Virus record (IMG/VR): IMGVR_UViG_3300030451_004181
Coordinates: 1 to 21,800 of that record
DNA length: 21,800 nucleotides
Direction: 5' to 3' (one strand)
From: a virus
The notes below the pieces were generated by a model that saw only the letters and a program-made list of their open reading frames with translations, was not told where the DNA came from and ran no database searches. Every line of letters begins with the position of its first letter. The stretch's first letter is position 1. A program made the translations under genes and the position numbers. Below are positions 1 to 7,861 of this stretch, one piece after another.

Positions 1-1915
1 CAAGAATCGGCGGTTTCTGAACATACCCAACATTAGCAAATGCTGAAAGTCTGTCATCAAGATTGTATCTACCACCACCTTTAACTTGAAAAGTAGTAAT
101 GTTATCAGCCTCAACAACTTCTTTGTCTACAGAGAAGTGGTCTTGATAAGTATACCCAATGGTAGAGATACCACCCATACCATATAGATTTATCTTTTCA
201 GTATCGTATTGACCTTGTACAAAAGCACCAAACCAATCTACTGTGGTGTTGTTGTGATAAGCAATAATATCACCTAATCCAACTTTCTTACCATCAGCAA
301 AATTGTCGTCAGCGTAGTCTACATAGTAGTCTCCACCAAGTAAGTCACGAACTTCTCTAGCATGTTCTATACCAGCAGTTCTCCAATCAATACCAAACTG
401 AACTTCTATTTCATCATTCACATCATAGTTTAATTTAGAAATCAAACCATAGGTGTTCTGTCTATTGATTGAGTTACGTAAAATACCTGTGGAACGATTT
501 TCATCTACAGACCAAGCAGAATCAATATTGTTAGAATTCTGTTCAATCTCAGAATTCCAATCCCATGTCCAAGGTGAAGATGCATACCATCGTTCCCCTT
601 CAACTGCAGGACTTCTACTTACACTTCCGTAAGTTCCTGTTCCACCACCTGAACCACCACTCCAATAAAGAACTGAACTTAATCTCATCTGTTCATTAAT
701 TTCGTAAAAATGGTTTAGGTTTACTAATGGTTTATGAAAGAAGTTTTCTCTTTCATTCAACAGATTTGGACTATACCTATCAGTTGTTCTTGCACCATAC
801 ATATACCAATATTGTTGGCCTTTGTATTGTGGGTCAACTGGTGCCCAATTCTGATTGAAGAATCTACCAGCCTCAGTTTCAAACTTCTCACCTTCAGAGA
901 AAGCAGTTTCATCGTATCCATCGATGTCACCAGCTAACTCTTGAGAGTAAGTTGCGATATTCTGTTTGTATAGATTCTGACCATGTCTTTGTGGTGCTCC
1001 AATAGCATACAATTCAAATCTCTGTTTTTCACTCAGAGCATAAGAACCACCAAAATAATAAGCCCAAGCGTCTGTCCATGTACCATCGATGATTCCATCA
1101 CCAGTTTTACGAACAATAGTTCCACTAAGAGCTAACTTATCATTAATTAGTCCTGAATTGTAGTTCATGGTAGTTTTTAGAAAACCACCACTACCAGCTT
1201 CTTGTTTCACCTTTCCACCTCTTTCAAAAGATGCAGGGTCGGTTATGATGTTCATTGTTCCACCAATCGATGGTGTAGCTAAGTTTACCGCACTTAGTCC
1301 TCTTTGTACCTGAATAGAAGAAGTTGCATCTCCTACTCCGTCCCAATTAGACCAGTAAACCCATCCGTTTTCCATGTCATTTTGTGGAACACCATTAATC
1401 ATAACTGCAACATTTCGTTGGTTAAACCCACGAATGTTTATACGGGCATCACCCGCACCTCCACCTTGACCAGTAGCGTATACACTTGGTGTCGTATTTA
1501 GAATCAACGGAATATCTTGGGAACCAAGTCTTATTTCCATTTCTTCTTTACTAACATTAGTGTAAGCAACAGGAGTGGTTTCAGACGCACGAGATGCTAA
1601 TACCTCAACGTCTGTTAATGTGAGTGCGTCAATTGTCAATTCAAAATCAACATTCACATTGTCTTCTCCAATCACAACGGATTGTGTTGAAGATTTATAA
1701 CCTATGAAAGATACAATTACATTGTATTCACCTGGTAAAACATCTACCAAATATGAACCATCTTTATCTGAGACAGCACCTAAATCAGTACCGACTACAA
1801 TGACGTTTGCTCCTTCAAGTGGTTTTGAGCTTGCATCAGTTACTGTTCCAACTATGGATTGTGCAACCAACCCACTAATCATGAGAACTGATACAAGTAG
1901 ATTACGATATTTCAT
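1..1915 (-). CDS. TonB-dependent outer-membrane receptor (3' end outside window)
   Basis: The frame is open from the ATG at 1915 to the window edge, giving 638 residues with no stop. The start is chosen because AGGAG lies 6 bases upstream of this ATG; the ATG at 1921 would sit directly on it. Residues 1-20 look like a signal peptide (MKYRNLLVSVLMISGLVAQS). Residues about 21-95 form a carboxypeptidase-regulatory-like beta domain (IVGTVTDASSKPLEGANVIV, later DKDGSYLVDVLPGEYNV). A plug domain follows, with INIRGFNQRNVAVMINGVPQ and GGTMNIITD, then an aromatic-rich barrel containing GAPQRHGQN. This is the Bacteroidota/Marinimicrobia style of receptor, which imports a ligand across the outer membrane using TonB energy. 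The ligand cannot be read from sequence. The gene lies 80 bases downstream of the class II ribonucleotide reductase on the same strand. A host-type receptor in a phage operon is unusual, and a prophage-host boundary at about 1920-1990 is the main alternative. Confidence 0.9.
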   Translation of the reverse strand, partial: MKYRNLLVSVLMISGLVAQSIVGTVTDASSKPLEGANVIVVGTDLGAVSDKDGSYLVDVLPGEYNVIVSFIGYKSSTQSVVIGEDNVNVDFELTIDALTLTDVEVLASRASETTPVAYTNVSKEEMEIRLGSQDIPLILNTTPSVYATGQGGGAGDARINIRGFNQRNVAVMINGVPQNDMENGWVYWSNWDGVGDATSSIQVQRGLSAVNLATPSIGGTMNIITDPASFERGGKVKQEAGSGGFLKTTMNYNSGLINDKLALSGTIVRKTGDGIIDGTWTDAWAYYFGGSYALSEKQRFELYAIGAPQRHGQNLYKQNIATYSQELAGDIDGYDETAFSEGEKFETEAGRFFNQNWAPVDPQYKGQQYWYMYGARTTDRYSPNLLNERENFFHKPLVNLNHFYEINEQMRLSSVLYWSGGSGGGTGTYGSVSRSPAVEGERWYASSPWTWDWNSEIEQNSNNIDSAWSVDENRSTGILRNSINRQNTYGLISKLNYDVNDEIEVQFGIDWRTAGIEHAREVRDLLGGDYYVDYADDNFADGKKVGLGDIIAYHNNTTVDWFGAFVQGQYDTEKINLYGMGGISTIGYTYQDHFSVDKEVVEADNITTFQVKGGGRYNLDDRLSAFANVGYVQKPPIL

Positions 1916-1941
1916 AATCATCTCCTACTTTGTTCATTAAT

Positions 1942-1976
1942 AGACACATTTTTCTACAGGTGTGTCTTCTGCCTGT
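1942..1976 (-). promoter_or_regulatory. H-type RNA pseudoknot in the leader of the TonB receptor gene
   Basis: Read on the minus strand, ACAGG (1976-1972) pairs with CCTGT (1960-1956). AGACACA (1967-1961), in the loop of that stem, pairs with TGTGTCT (1948-1942). Stem 1 is 5 bp, loop 1 is CAGA, there is no base between the strands at the junction, loop 3 is AGAAAAA, and stem 2 is 7 bp. Short stacked stems with an A-rich third loop are the classic H-type arrangement used by small riboswitches and phage translational operators. The element lies after the reductase stop and 15 bases before the ribosome binding site of the receptor gene. Pairing is seen directly; function is inferred. Confidence 0.55.
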
Positions 1977-1995
1977 CCGCTTTTGTATGTGAAAT

Positions 1996-4008
1996 TTAGT
2001 TCGCATATTCTTGGTCATCGTTATCACCTGTCAACGATGGCACTTCACAAGAATCATTATTACAAAACTTATCTATATCCGCTTCTTCATTTTTAATAAC
2101 ACCAAACGATAGTTTACCAAGTTTTTTAACTTGTTTATTGTACTCTTTTTCATCAATAGCTTCATAAGGCATTTGTGGATAAGCTCCATAGTCATGTCTT
2201 GGTAACAGACTAATACCTTTTAGATGATATTGATAATAGTTTAAAGCTGGTTCAATTTGTTCGGATTCTTTTTTAGGGTCAAAAGTCACCGTACAACTTA
2301 CTTGGTTATCTGCCCAATGTCGTTGCATAAATGCAGCCAAACTAAATTGTTCCCAAATTGAAAGTTCTCCTGCAGTCCTAATACCCTCTCCGACATCTAC
2401 AGGAACTTCTACAACCATCGTAGTGTCCTCTGAACCAAATGCTGGTTCTATTTTATAACCTGCCTTTTTCATAGGTTCCAACAATTCTGAATGTTTAGAT
2501 ACCCTAATTCTTCTAATATAAAATCTACTTTCGGGATAATGTAAACCTGGAGTAGCACCAGCCAATAGTGAAACGGTGCCAGATGGTTTAACTGAAGTAG
2601 TTTTAATTGACTTTGGTACGGCAAACCAATCAGAATATGTTGCATCCCATTTTTGAATGACATCATATCCATCATTTAACCACTCCTTAAGTACATCGAT
2701 TCCTCTGTGAGTAATAAATTGAGCAACCCCACTTACAGAACAACCGATTCTTCGGTTTCTTAACATAACTCTATTGGTGTCTGACCAATGAGTTCTACCT
2801 AATGTAACTGTTTTTGCATATAAATATGCATATTTTAGTGTACGAGCATAATCTTCAAATGAATCATGGTTATCAGGAAAGGTCTCTACTAAACAACACA
2901 ATTCATATGATTCTAACGTTTGTTCCAAACATGGATTACCACCCATTGCTCTGTGGTCTTTGTCGTCTCCACCATTTTTCATACGAGAGTAGGTTCTCAT
3001 ATTATCCAACCAAGCTAAACCTGGTTCACCATTGTCTACAATTCTTTTTGATACTTCGGTGTAATCCATACCAAGTTCTGCAAATATACTATTATTACTT
3101 GTCCAACCATATTGGTCACGATGAGGATTAACTTTATAATTCTTTAAATCTAAATATTCTTCTGAATGTGGGTCACCAAATACAATCTCAGCAGTTCTTC
3201 TAACATTACCCGCGACTACACACTTTCCTATGAGATTCATAATGTCCACGATTGTGGTAACTGAAATTGGTTCACCACTATTCTTTTCCAATACCTTTCT
3301 TATTTCTTCATGTACTTCCAACAATGGTTCATGTCCACTTGATACTCCACCAAAACCATGTATGGGTTCACCTGCTGGTCTTATCTTTGTGTAGTTAAAT
3401 TCGATTGGAGCTTGTCCATGAAAATAACTTTCTAATAATAACTTTAGAGATTCGACCCAACCCTCACGAGTATCTGGTATCTCAAATACTTGTTCGTCTC
3501 TGTCTTTTTCAACTCCTTTAACTATTATTTCTCCTGCACCTTTTGTATCAAATCCAACACCAACTCCTAACATTGATGCATCCATCAAGAAACAAAATGG
3601 TTTTGCATAATCTTCTTTAAGTGTTTTTGTTGATACAAATGCACAATTGTTTAGGGCGGCATATAATCCCTTTTCTTCTGTGATTGGTGTTCCCATAGCC
3701 CACAGACCGCGACCAGGAGGCAAGAACTTCATTGTGAAAATCCGCTCATACATATCTTGAGCTGACGCTTGAGCTTGCCACGCGTTCCACCCTAATTGGT
3801 GTGATTCAATCCATTTCTTTTGCATAGAGTAAGTTCCCTCTACAACCCTTTGAACCGTTTCCCACCATCTCTCGTTTTTTCCGTCTTCTTTAATTCTTGA
3901 ATAGGTTCTCATGTAAACCAATTCACCTAATCCATTAAAACCAAAAGGAGCTTTTTTCCTTTTATACTTTGATATAAAATTATCTGATAACTTAAATTTC
4001 TGTTCCAT
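1996..4008 (-). CDS. nrdJ: Adenosylcobalamin-dependent class II ribonucleotide reductase (monomeric RTPR type)
   Basis: This enzyme reduces ribonucleotides to deoxyribonucleotides in the cytoplasm using a B12-derived thiyl radical, supplying precursors for phage replication. It has 670 residues, slightly shorter than the roughly 740 of Lactobacillus RTPR. The catalytic set is intact: Cys122 (NNCAF), the NPCLE loop with Asn358, Cys360 and Glu362, and Cys371 eleven residues after the thiyl cysteine, as in the family. A KPSGTVSLLAGATPGLHYP block follows. The C-terminal CNNDSC pair (Cys649, Cys654) keeps the CxxxxC spacing of the RTPR re-reducing cysteines, which favours this type over the larger dimeric NrdJ. 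No separate small subunit or activase is visible, as expected for class II. The start has an AAGG upstream. Between this gene and the helicase (4009-4080) is a 72-base AT-rich gap with a TATAAT-like stretch, a weak promoter candidate. Confidence 0.93.
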   Translation of the reverse strand: MEQKFKLSDNFISKYKRKKAPFGFNGLGELVYMRTYSRIKEDGKNERWWETVQRVVEGTYSMQKKWIESHQLGWNAWQAQASAQDMYERIFTMKFLPPGRGLWAMGTPITEEKGLYAALNNCAFVSTKTLKEDYAKPFCFLMDASMLGVGVGFDTKGAGEIIVKGVEKDRDEQVFEIPDTREGWVESLKLLLESYFHGQAPIEFNYTKIRPAGEPIHGFGGVSSGHEPLLEVHEEIRKVLEKNSGEPISVTTIVDIMNLIGKCVVAGNVRRTAEIVFGDPHSEEYLDLKNYKVNPHRDQYGWTSNNSIFAELGMDYTEVSKRIVDNGEPGLAWLDNMRTYSRMKNGGDDKDHRAMGGNPCLEQTLESYELCCLVETFPDNHDSFEDYARTLKYAYLYAKTVTLGRTHWSDTNRVMLRNRRIGCSVSGVAQFITHRGIDVLKEWLNDGYDVIQKWDATYSDWFAVPKSIKTTSVKPSGTVSLLAGATPGLHYPESRFYIRRIRVSKHSELLEPMKKAGYKIEPAFGSEDTTMVVEVPVDVGEGIRTAGELSIWEQFSLAAFMQRHWADNQVSCTVTFDPKKESEQIEPALNYYQYHLKGISLLPRHDYGAYPQMPYEAIDEKEYNKQVKKLGKLSFGVIKNEEADIDKFCNNDSCEVPSLTGDNDDQEYAN

Positions 4009-4080
4009 ATACGACTTACCTTATTTTTATTTCGTCTTCATTAGTGTGACCTTATATAACTATTATATATATGATAATCT

Positions 4081-5454
4081 TTACTCAAGTCCTTCAACTT
4101 TTTTACTATAATCTGTGAATTTTTTTCCAGCCATTTGTCGTAAGTATTCTTCAGAATTATTCATCTTTCCTTGTACTTCCATTCCACTTACAGTACTACT
4201 TTCAAATATATCCACCTTTCCTATATTGGTGTTCATTGTTACAGGATAAGTAATACCATCAACTCCAAATCTATTTTTAATGACATGAGCTCTTGCAGTA
4301 TTTGCAACTTTATCCTCTACTTTTCTACTAACCGACATTACGAAATCTGCAGTCATAACCTTTGAATAAGACTCCGCAACTTTTGATGCATCTATAACTT
4401 CTTCCTCTAACGATGAACGATTTGCCTGTGATGCAGTCCATACTGGTAAATCAAATTCACCAGCCATACCTCTTAAGTCCTCGTAAATATTACCTAACTG
4501 ATGTCTAACCTCTCTTGCTCCACCAACATCCCTAAGTATATCTGCATAATCTACAAGAACTAAATCTGGTTTTATACTTTGTATATCTAATTGTTTAAGA
4601 TGTGATGCCAAAGTAGGAACTGTTGCAGACCTTGTAGGATAATATTTTATCACCAACTTACCTGGTAATCTCTCAATAACTTTTTTAACATCATCTTGAT
4701 GATACTTTATGTTTGCAGTAGTGACTCCACTAAAAACAGTATCATATCTTAATCCGACATAAGTTTGATTCAACTCTAAGGTATAATGTACAACTGTTAA
4801 ACCAGCTTTGACAGCTGCAGAACCCAATACTTGTAACATCCAAGTCTTACCAATACCAGCTGGAGCAACAATAACACCAAGTTCACCTTTACCTAAACCA
4901 CCATCCATAACCTCGTTTATTACATCCCATGATGTAGAAACCACATCCCTAACAGATTCGGTTAATCTTTCTTCCAAACCCTCTACATAATCATGACCAA
5001 TATCACGACTACTACCCGCCTTCATAGCCTCATCTATTACTTTTTTTATACCATCATAATTTTGTCCTTCAAGTAATTCCACCGACTCCATGATAGCAGA
5101 CTTGATAACTTGATTCCTACAAAATTCAAGTGTCTTATTTTTTACATAGTCCAAATCTTCTGATTCGATTTGTCTCCAAGCTTCTTTTAAGTTCTTTACT
5201 ACAGAGACTTTTAATACATCACTATCTATTTTATCTATCTTAACTTTAAGTACGTCAAGAGTAGGTTTAGTTTTGTACTCAGTAAAATAACCCATTATCA
5301 TTTTGATAAGTAATTTGTTACCATCTGAATCAAAGTAACTTGGATTAATTATATCGAATATTGTTTGTAGAAATACCTTATCTGATAACAAACAAGATAT
5401 TATTTTGATTTGAAAATTTGGCCCATACGAAGTTAAAGTATCATTATTCGCCAT
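4081..5454 (-). CDS. Replicative DNA helicase, DnaB / T4 gp41-like
   Basis: This is probably the hexameric 5'-3' replicative helicase that unwinds the fork. It has 457 residues, close to T4 gp41. The N-terminal 150 residues are helical, as in the DnaB N-terminal domain. The RecA-type core has a Walker A motif APAGIGKT (197-204), a Walker B stretch VLVDYADIL (299-307) and the DnaB-family H3-like WTASQANRSS (339-348). The KNRFGVDG segment near the end suits the arginine-finger region. The gene overlaps the upstream small basic gene by 11 bases and belongs to the uvsX-exonuclease-helicase cluster. A KaiC/RadA-type ATPase is less likely because of the length and replication context. No primase gene is visible in the window. 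Confidence 0.88.
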   Translation of the reverse strand: MANNDTLTSYGPNFQIKIISCLLSDKVFLQTIFDIINPSYFDSDGNKLLIKMIMGYFTEYKTKPTLDVLKVKIDKIDSDVLKVSVVKNLKEAWRQIESEDLDYVKNKTLEFCRNQVIKSAIMESVELLEGQNYDGIKKVIDEAMKAGSSRDIGHDYVEGLEERLTESVRDVVSTSWDVINEVMDGGLGKGELGVIVAPAGIGKTWMLQVLGSAAVKAGLTVVHYTLELNQTYVGLRYDTVFSGVTTANIKYHQDDVKKVIERLPGKLVIKYYPTRSATVPTLASHLKQLDIQSIKPDLVLVDYADILRDVGGAREVRHQLGNIYEDLRGMAGEFDLPVWTASQANRSSLEEEVIDASKVAESYSKVMTADFVMSVSRKVEDKVANTARAHVIKNRFGVDGITYPVTMNTNIGKVDIFESSTVSGMEVQGKMNNSEEYLRQMAGKKFTDYSKKVEGLE

Positions 5455-5623
5455 ATAGGTCTTTTTCCTTTTCTTTTAGTATCATTGCAGCTTTTTTATT
5501 TCTATAACGTTCACGTGCTTTTTTCTTTATCTTTTCTGAGTTACGCCAGTAGTGTTCCATTTGCCATCTACGTTGAGCTTTTTGTTTCTCATCCTTAGTT
5601 AAATATATTCTACGGCGTCCCAT
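5444..5623 (-). CDS. Small basic protein (59 aa), possible nucleic-acid binder
   Basis: I do not recognise a specific function. The start at 5623 (MGRRRIYLTKDEK) is preferred over the upstream in-frame start at 5677, because it falls 2 bases after the exonuclease stop instead of overlapping 52 bases into that gene. The protein is very rich in Lys and Arg and probably one or two helices, with alternating aromatic and basic residues (WQMEHYWRNSEKIKKKARER). Similar basic helical stretches occur N-terminal to phage HNH endonucleases, but no HNH motif is present. It sits between the exonuclease and the helicase and overlaps the latter by 11 bases, so a replication-accessory role is possible but unproven. 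Confidence 0.65.
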   Translation of the reverse strand: MGRRRIYLTKDEKQKAQRRWQMEHYWRNSEKIKKKARERYRNKKAAMILKEKEKDLYGE

Positions 5624-5625
5624 AT

Positions 5626-6681
5626 TCAATCTTTTTTTGCGTATTTGTTTAATTGATTGAAAGTAGACAATAACCAACTATCAAGATTAGGTAAAGTATT
5701 AAACATTCTGTCTTCTAAAAACATTTGTTGAAATTTTATCTTAGCCAAATTAGGAATCTTTTCGTCAACCTTACTCATTATTTTTAATTTATCTGAATTA
5801 GGTATATCAACATCATTGAGTTGCATCAATCTTCTATTGAGAAATAAAGTTTCTTTTGATTCAATAATTTTTCCATAAAAGTTTTTGTTTTCTTTTTCTT
5901 TGGCAGTTGCGACTTTCATTACATCTTCTAAGGTATATTGATTTCCATCTGTTAGCCATGGAAAGTTTTTCAACAAAGTTTTTTTACCTATCCCTTTTAC
6001 ACCACTAATGTTATCAGACCTATCACCCTCAAACATTCTTAATAATAAATAATTATTTGGTCTTATTCCATATTCTTCTTCAAAGTTTTCAACATCATAT
6101 CTTTTTTTCTTTGTGGGTGACCAGACTTTAATTCTATCATCAACCAACTGAAGAAAATCTTTATCAGTAGACATAATATCTATTTTAGAATCTTTCAGAA
6201 CTTGTTTAGCAATGTAACCTATTGTATCATCAGCCTCTATACCATCGATTGATAAAATTGTTAAAGGTAAATGTTCAAGATATTCTATACACCTACTAAA
6301 CTGCATCATCATATTTTTACGTTCATCCTCGATGTTGTCAAAACTATGAACTCTATTTAGACGTGTACGTGTTTTTCTATTCTCTTTATAGTTTGAATAA
6401 TAAGAGCGACGGCGGTTTGACCCACCCTTACCATCAAACACGATGATAGTACGAGTGGGATTTAGAGTTTTTATACTATAACCAATTGACCTAAGAAAGC
6501 CAACTATTCCACCAACGTGAATTCCATCCTCGTTAGTAGTTGGCATAACGCTAAATACTCTAATAAAAGTATTCAGGCCATCTATAATCAACACTTTATC
6601 GTTTTTTGTTCCGTCCTCTAAATTACCGCCGTTGTTCTTAATACTTTCAAGAATTGAAATGTATCTTTTATTGTTCTTCAT
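5626..6681 (-). CDS. 5'-3' exonuclease / flap nuclease, T4 RNase H-like
   Basis: This is a FEN/PIN-superfamily nuclease, expected to remove RNA primers and 5' flaps on the lagging strand. The family's metal ligands can be followed in order: Asp34 (IIDGLNTF), Asp83 (VFDGKGG) followed by an Arg/Tyr-rich segment (NRRRSYYSNYKENRK), Glu149, Asp151 and Asp152 (GIEADDTIGY), Asp173 and Asp175 (STDKDF), and Asp220 and Asp223 (EGDRSDN). A helix-3-turn-helix GVKGIGKKT lies at 227-235. The length of 351 residues resembles T4 RNase H (about 305) with a longer N-terminus. The start at 6681 lies inside the uvsX end (14-base overlap) and has no clear ribosome binding site, which suggests translational coupling. 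Confidence 0.9.
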   Translation of the reverse strand: MKNNKRYISILESIKNNGGNLEDGTKNDKVLIIDGLNTFIRVFSVMPTTNEDGIHVGGIVGFLRSIGYSIKTLNPTRTIIVFDGKGGSNRRRSYYSNYKENRKTRTRLNRVHSFDNIEDERKNMMMQFSRCIEYLEHLPLTILSIDGIEADDTIGYIAKQVLKDSKIDIMSTDKDFLQLVDDRIKVWSPTKKKRYDVENFEEEYGIRPNNYLLLRMFEGDRSDNISGVKGIGKKTLLKNFPWLTDGNQYTLEDVMKVATAKEKENKNFYGKIIESKETLFLNRRLMQLNDVDIPNSDKLKIMSKVDEKIPNLAKIKFQQMFLEDRMFNTLPNLDSWLLSTFNQLNKYAKKD

Positions 6682-7762
6682 CAGGTGTTTCTTCGATTGC
6701 TATATCATCAATACCGAAGTTAGGGTCATACTTTAGAATCGAAGCTTCACAAACTTTTTCATAACAATAGTCATACACTTCTGGTCTATCTTTCAATAAA
6801 GCATCCCAATCTTTTGATTGAAATTTAATCTCATCCCCATCAAAATCTAAAGTATACCAAGACCCACCTTGTTTAACAATCTTATTATCTTTAAGTACTT
6901 GTAATAAACTACCATTGTTATCAAGGCCTGTTTCGAAAAATAAATTAAAGTCAGCACTTCTCATTGGTGGCCCGAGTCTATTCTTAACGACTTGAGCTCT
7001 CATTTTCATACCAACCGTATCATTACCTTTTTTAATTTGTCCAACATTCTTTAATCTAATTCTTGTTGAAGCATGAAATGGTAATGCCTTACCACCACTT
7101 GTTGTCCAAGGGTCACCAAACATTACACCTAATTTTTGTCTTAACTGATTAGTAAATACTAAACATATTTTTTGTCTACCAATCATTTGAGTAATCTTTC
7201 TCATAGCCTTTGATATGATTATGGCCTTAGAAGTAGCCCAACCATCTTTATCGAAGTCACCAGCTAACTCAGTACGAGTAGTTGCAGCTGCCAAACTATC
7301 AACTAAAATAGTAACGAGTCTATCTTTATCTGATTCTCTAATCTTAGTTACGAGTTCTTCGATAGCCTCAAAGATATCTTCTACTGTTTCAAGATGTAGA
7401 TACAACATACTTCCAACATCAACTCCAATAGCACCTAAAAAGTCTGTACTAACTGAAGTCTCAGTATCTATGTATACTGCAACACCACCTTTCTTTTGGG
7501 TCTCTGCTAATATATGGGAACCCAATAAAGATTTACCACTTGATTCTAATCCATTTAACTCTGTTATTCTACCAACAGCAATACCACCATTTGGTCTATT
7601 AGATATAGCCAAATCCAAAGTGGTAGAACCTGTAGAAACAAAATCAGTTACATCTGTTGGTGTGGTATCTGAACCATCCAAAAAGTATGCAACTTTTGAA
7701 TCTTTAAACTTCTTATTGATATCAGAAGCCAAAACATTCGCAAGGTCATCTCTTACTGACAT
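6668..7762 (-). CDS. uvsX: UvsX/RecA-like recombinase
   Basis: This strand-exchange ATPase acts in recombination-dependent replication and repair. In 364 residues, the Walker A motif GLESSGKS is at 71-78, the Walker B stretch VTILVDSL at 150-157, and the DNA-binding L2 region with TNQLRQ and TSGGKALPFHAS at about 205-233. The residues before Walker A (STTLDLAISN, GGIAVGRITELNG) follow the RecA/UvsX pattern. The C-terminus is acidic, which is common in this family. The ribosome binding site GGAG lies 5 bases before the ATG. The gene is directly downstream of the SSB gene, separated by a stem-forming element at 7782-7851, and overlaps the exonuclease. The UvsX name is preferred over bacterial RecA because of the phage-type neighbours. 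Confidence 0.92.
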   Translation of the reverse strand: MSVRDDLANVLASDINKKFKDSKVAYFLDGSDTTPTDVTDFVSTGSTTLDLAISNRPNGGIAVGRITELNGLESSGKSLLGSHILAETQKKGGVAVYIDTETSVSTDFLGAIGVDVGSMLYLHLETVEDIFEAIEELVTKIRESDKDRLVTILVDSLAAATTRTELAGDFDKDGWATSKAIIISKAMRKITQMIGRQKICLVFTNQLRQKLGVMFGDPWTTSGGKALPFHASTRIRLKNVGQIKKGNDTVGMKMRAQVVKNRLGPPMRSADFNLFFETGLDNNGSLLQVLKDNKIVKQGGSWYTLDFDGDEIKFQSKDWDALLKDRPEVYDYCYEKVCEASILKYDPNFGIDDIAIEETPDEEQ

Positions 7763-7781
7763 ATTTTCTCCTTAAAAAAAC

Positions 7782-7851
7782 AAAAGGTGGTTCCAGAAAG
7801 ACGGAGTGTTCCTCTATTCTTAACAGTGGCTCTTAACCTTAACCACCTTTT
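7782..7851 (-). promoter_or_regulatory. Long-stem RNA element between SSB and uvsX (attenuator or terminator-like)
   Basis: On the minus strand, AAAAGGTGGTT (7851-7841) and AACCACCTTTT (7792-7782) form a perfect 11-bp stem around a 48-base loop. The stem is followed by GTTTTTTT and then at once by the uvsX ribosome binding site. Inside the loop, GAG-GAACA-CTC and AAGA...TCTT could form an inner hairpin. A GCCAC segment in the loop could instead pair with the 5' GTGG, giving an alternative fold. The layout suits partial termination or mRNA processing that sets SSB higher than UvsX; this is an inference. Confidence 0.5.
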
Positions 7852-7861
7852 TATTTGTGAT

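Noticed and set aside
4009-4080. Promoter or riboswitch in the nrdJ leader
   Set aside because: Only a weak TATAAT-like stretch is present, with poor spacing to TTGAGT, and no stable RNA fold is seen; it is mentioned under nrdJ only.
5444-5677. Longer 77-residue version of the small basic protein
   Set aside because: The first 18 codons overlap the exonuclease coding end; the internal ATG at 5623 begins right after the exonuclease stop.
7215-7775. 186-residue plus-strand frame opposite uvsX
   Set aside because: It is the antisense shadow of the uvsX coding region, with Ser/Thr/Val-rich unstructured content and no phage-like start signal.
7815-7835. GCCACTG in the ssb-uvsX spacer as part of a cobalamin riboswitch
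   Set aside because: The spacer is far too short for a cobalamin riboswitch and the other conserved boxes are missing.
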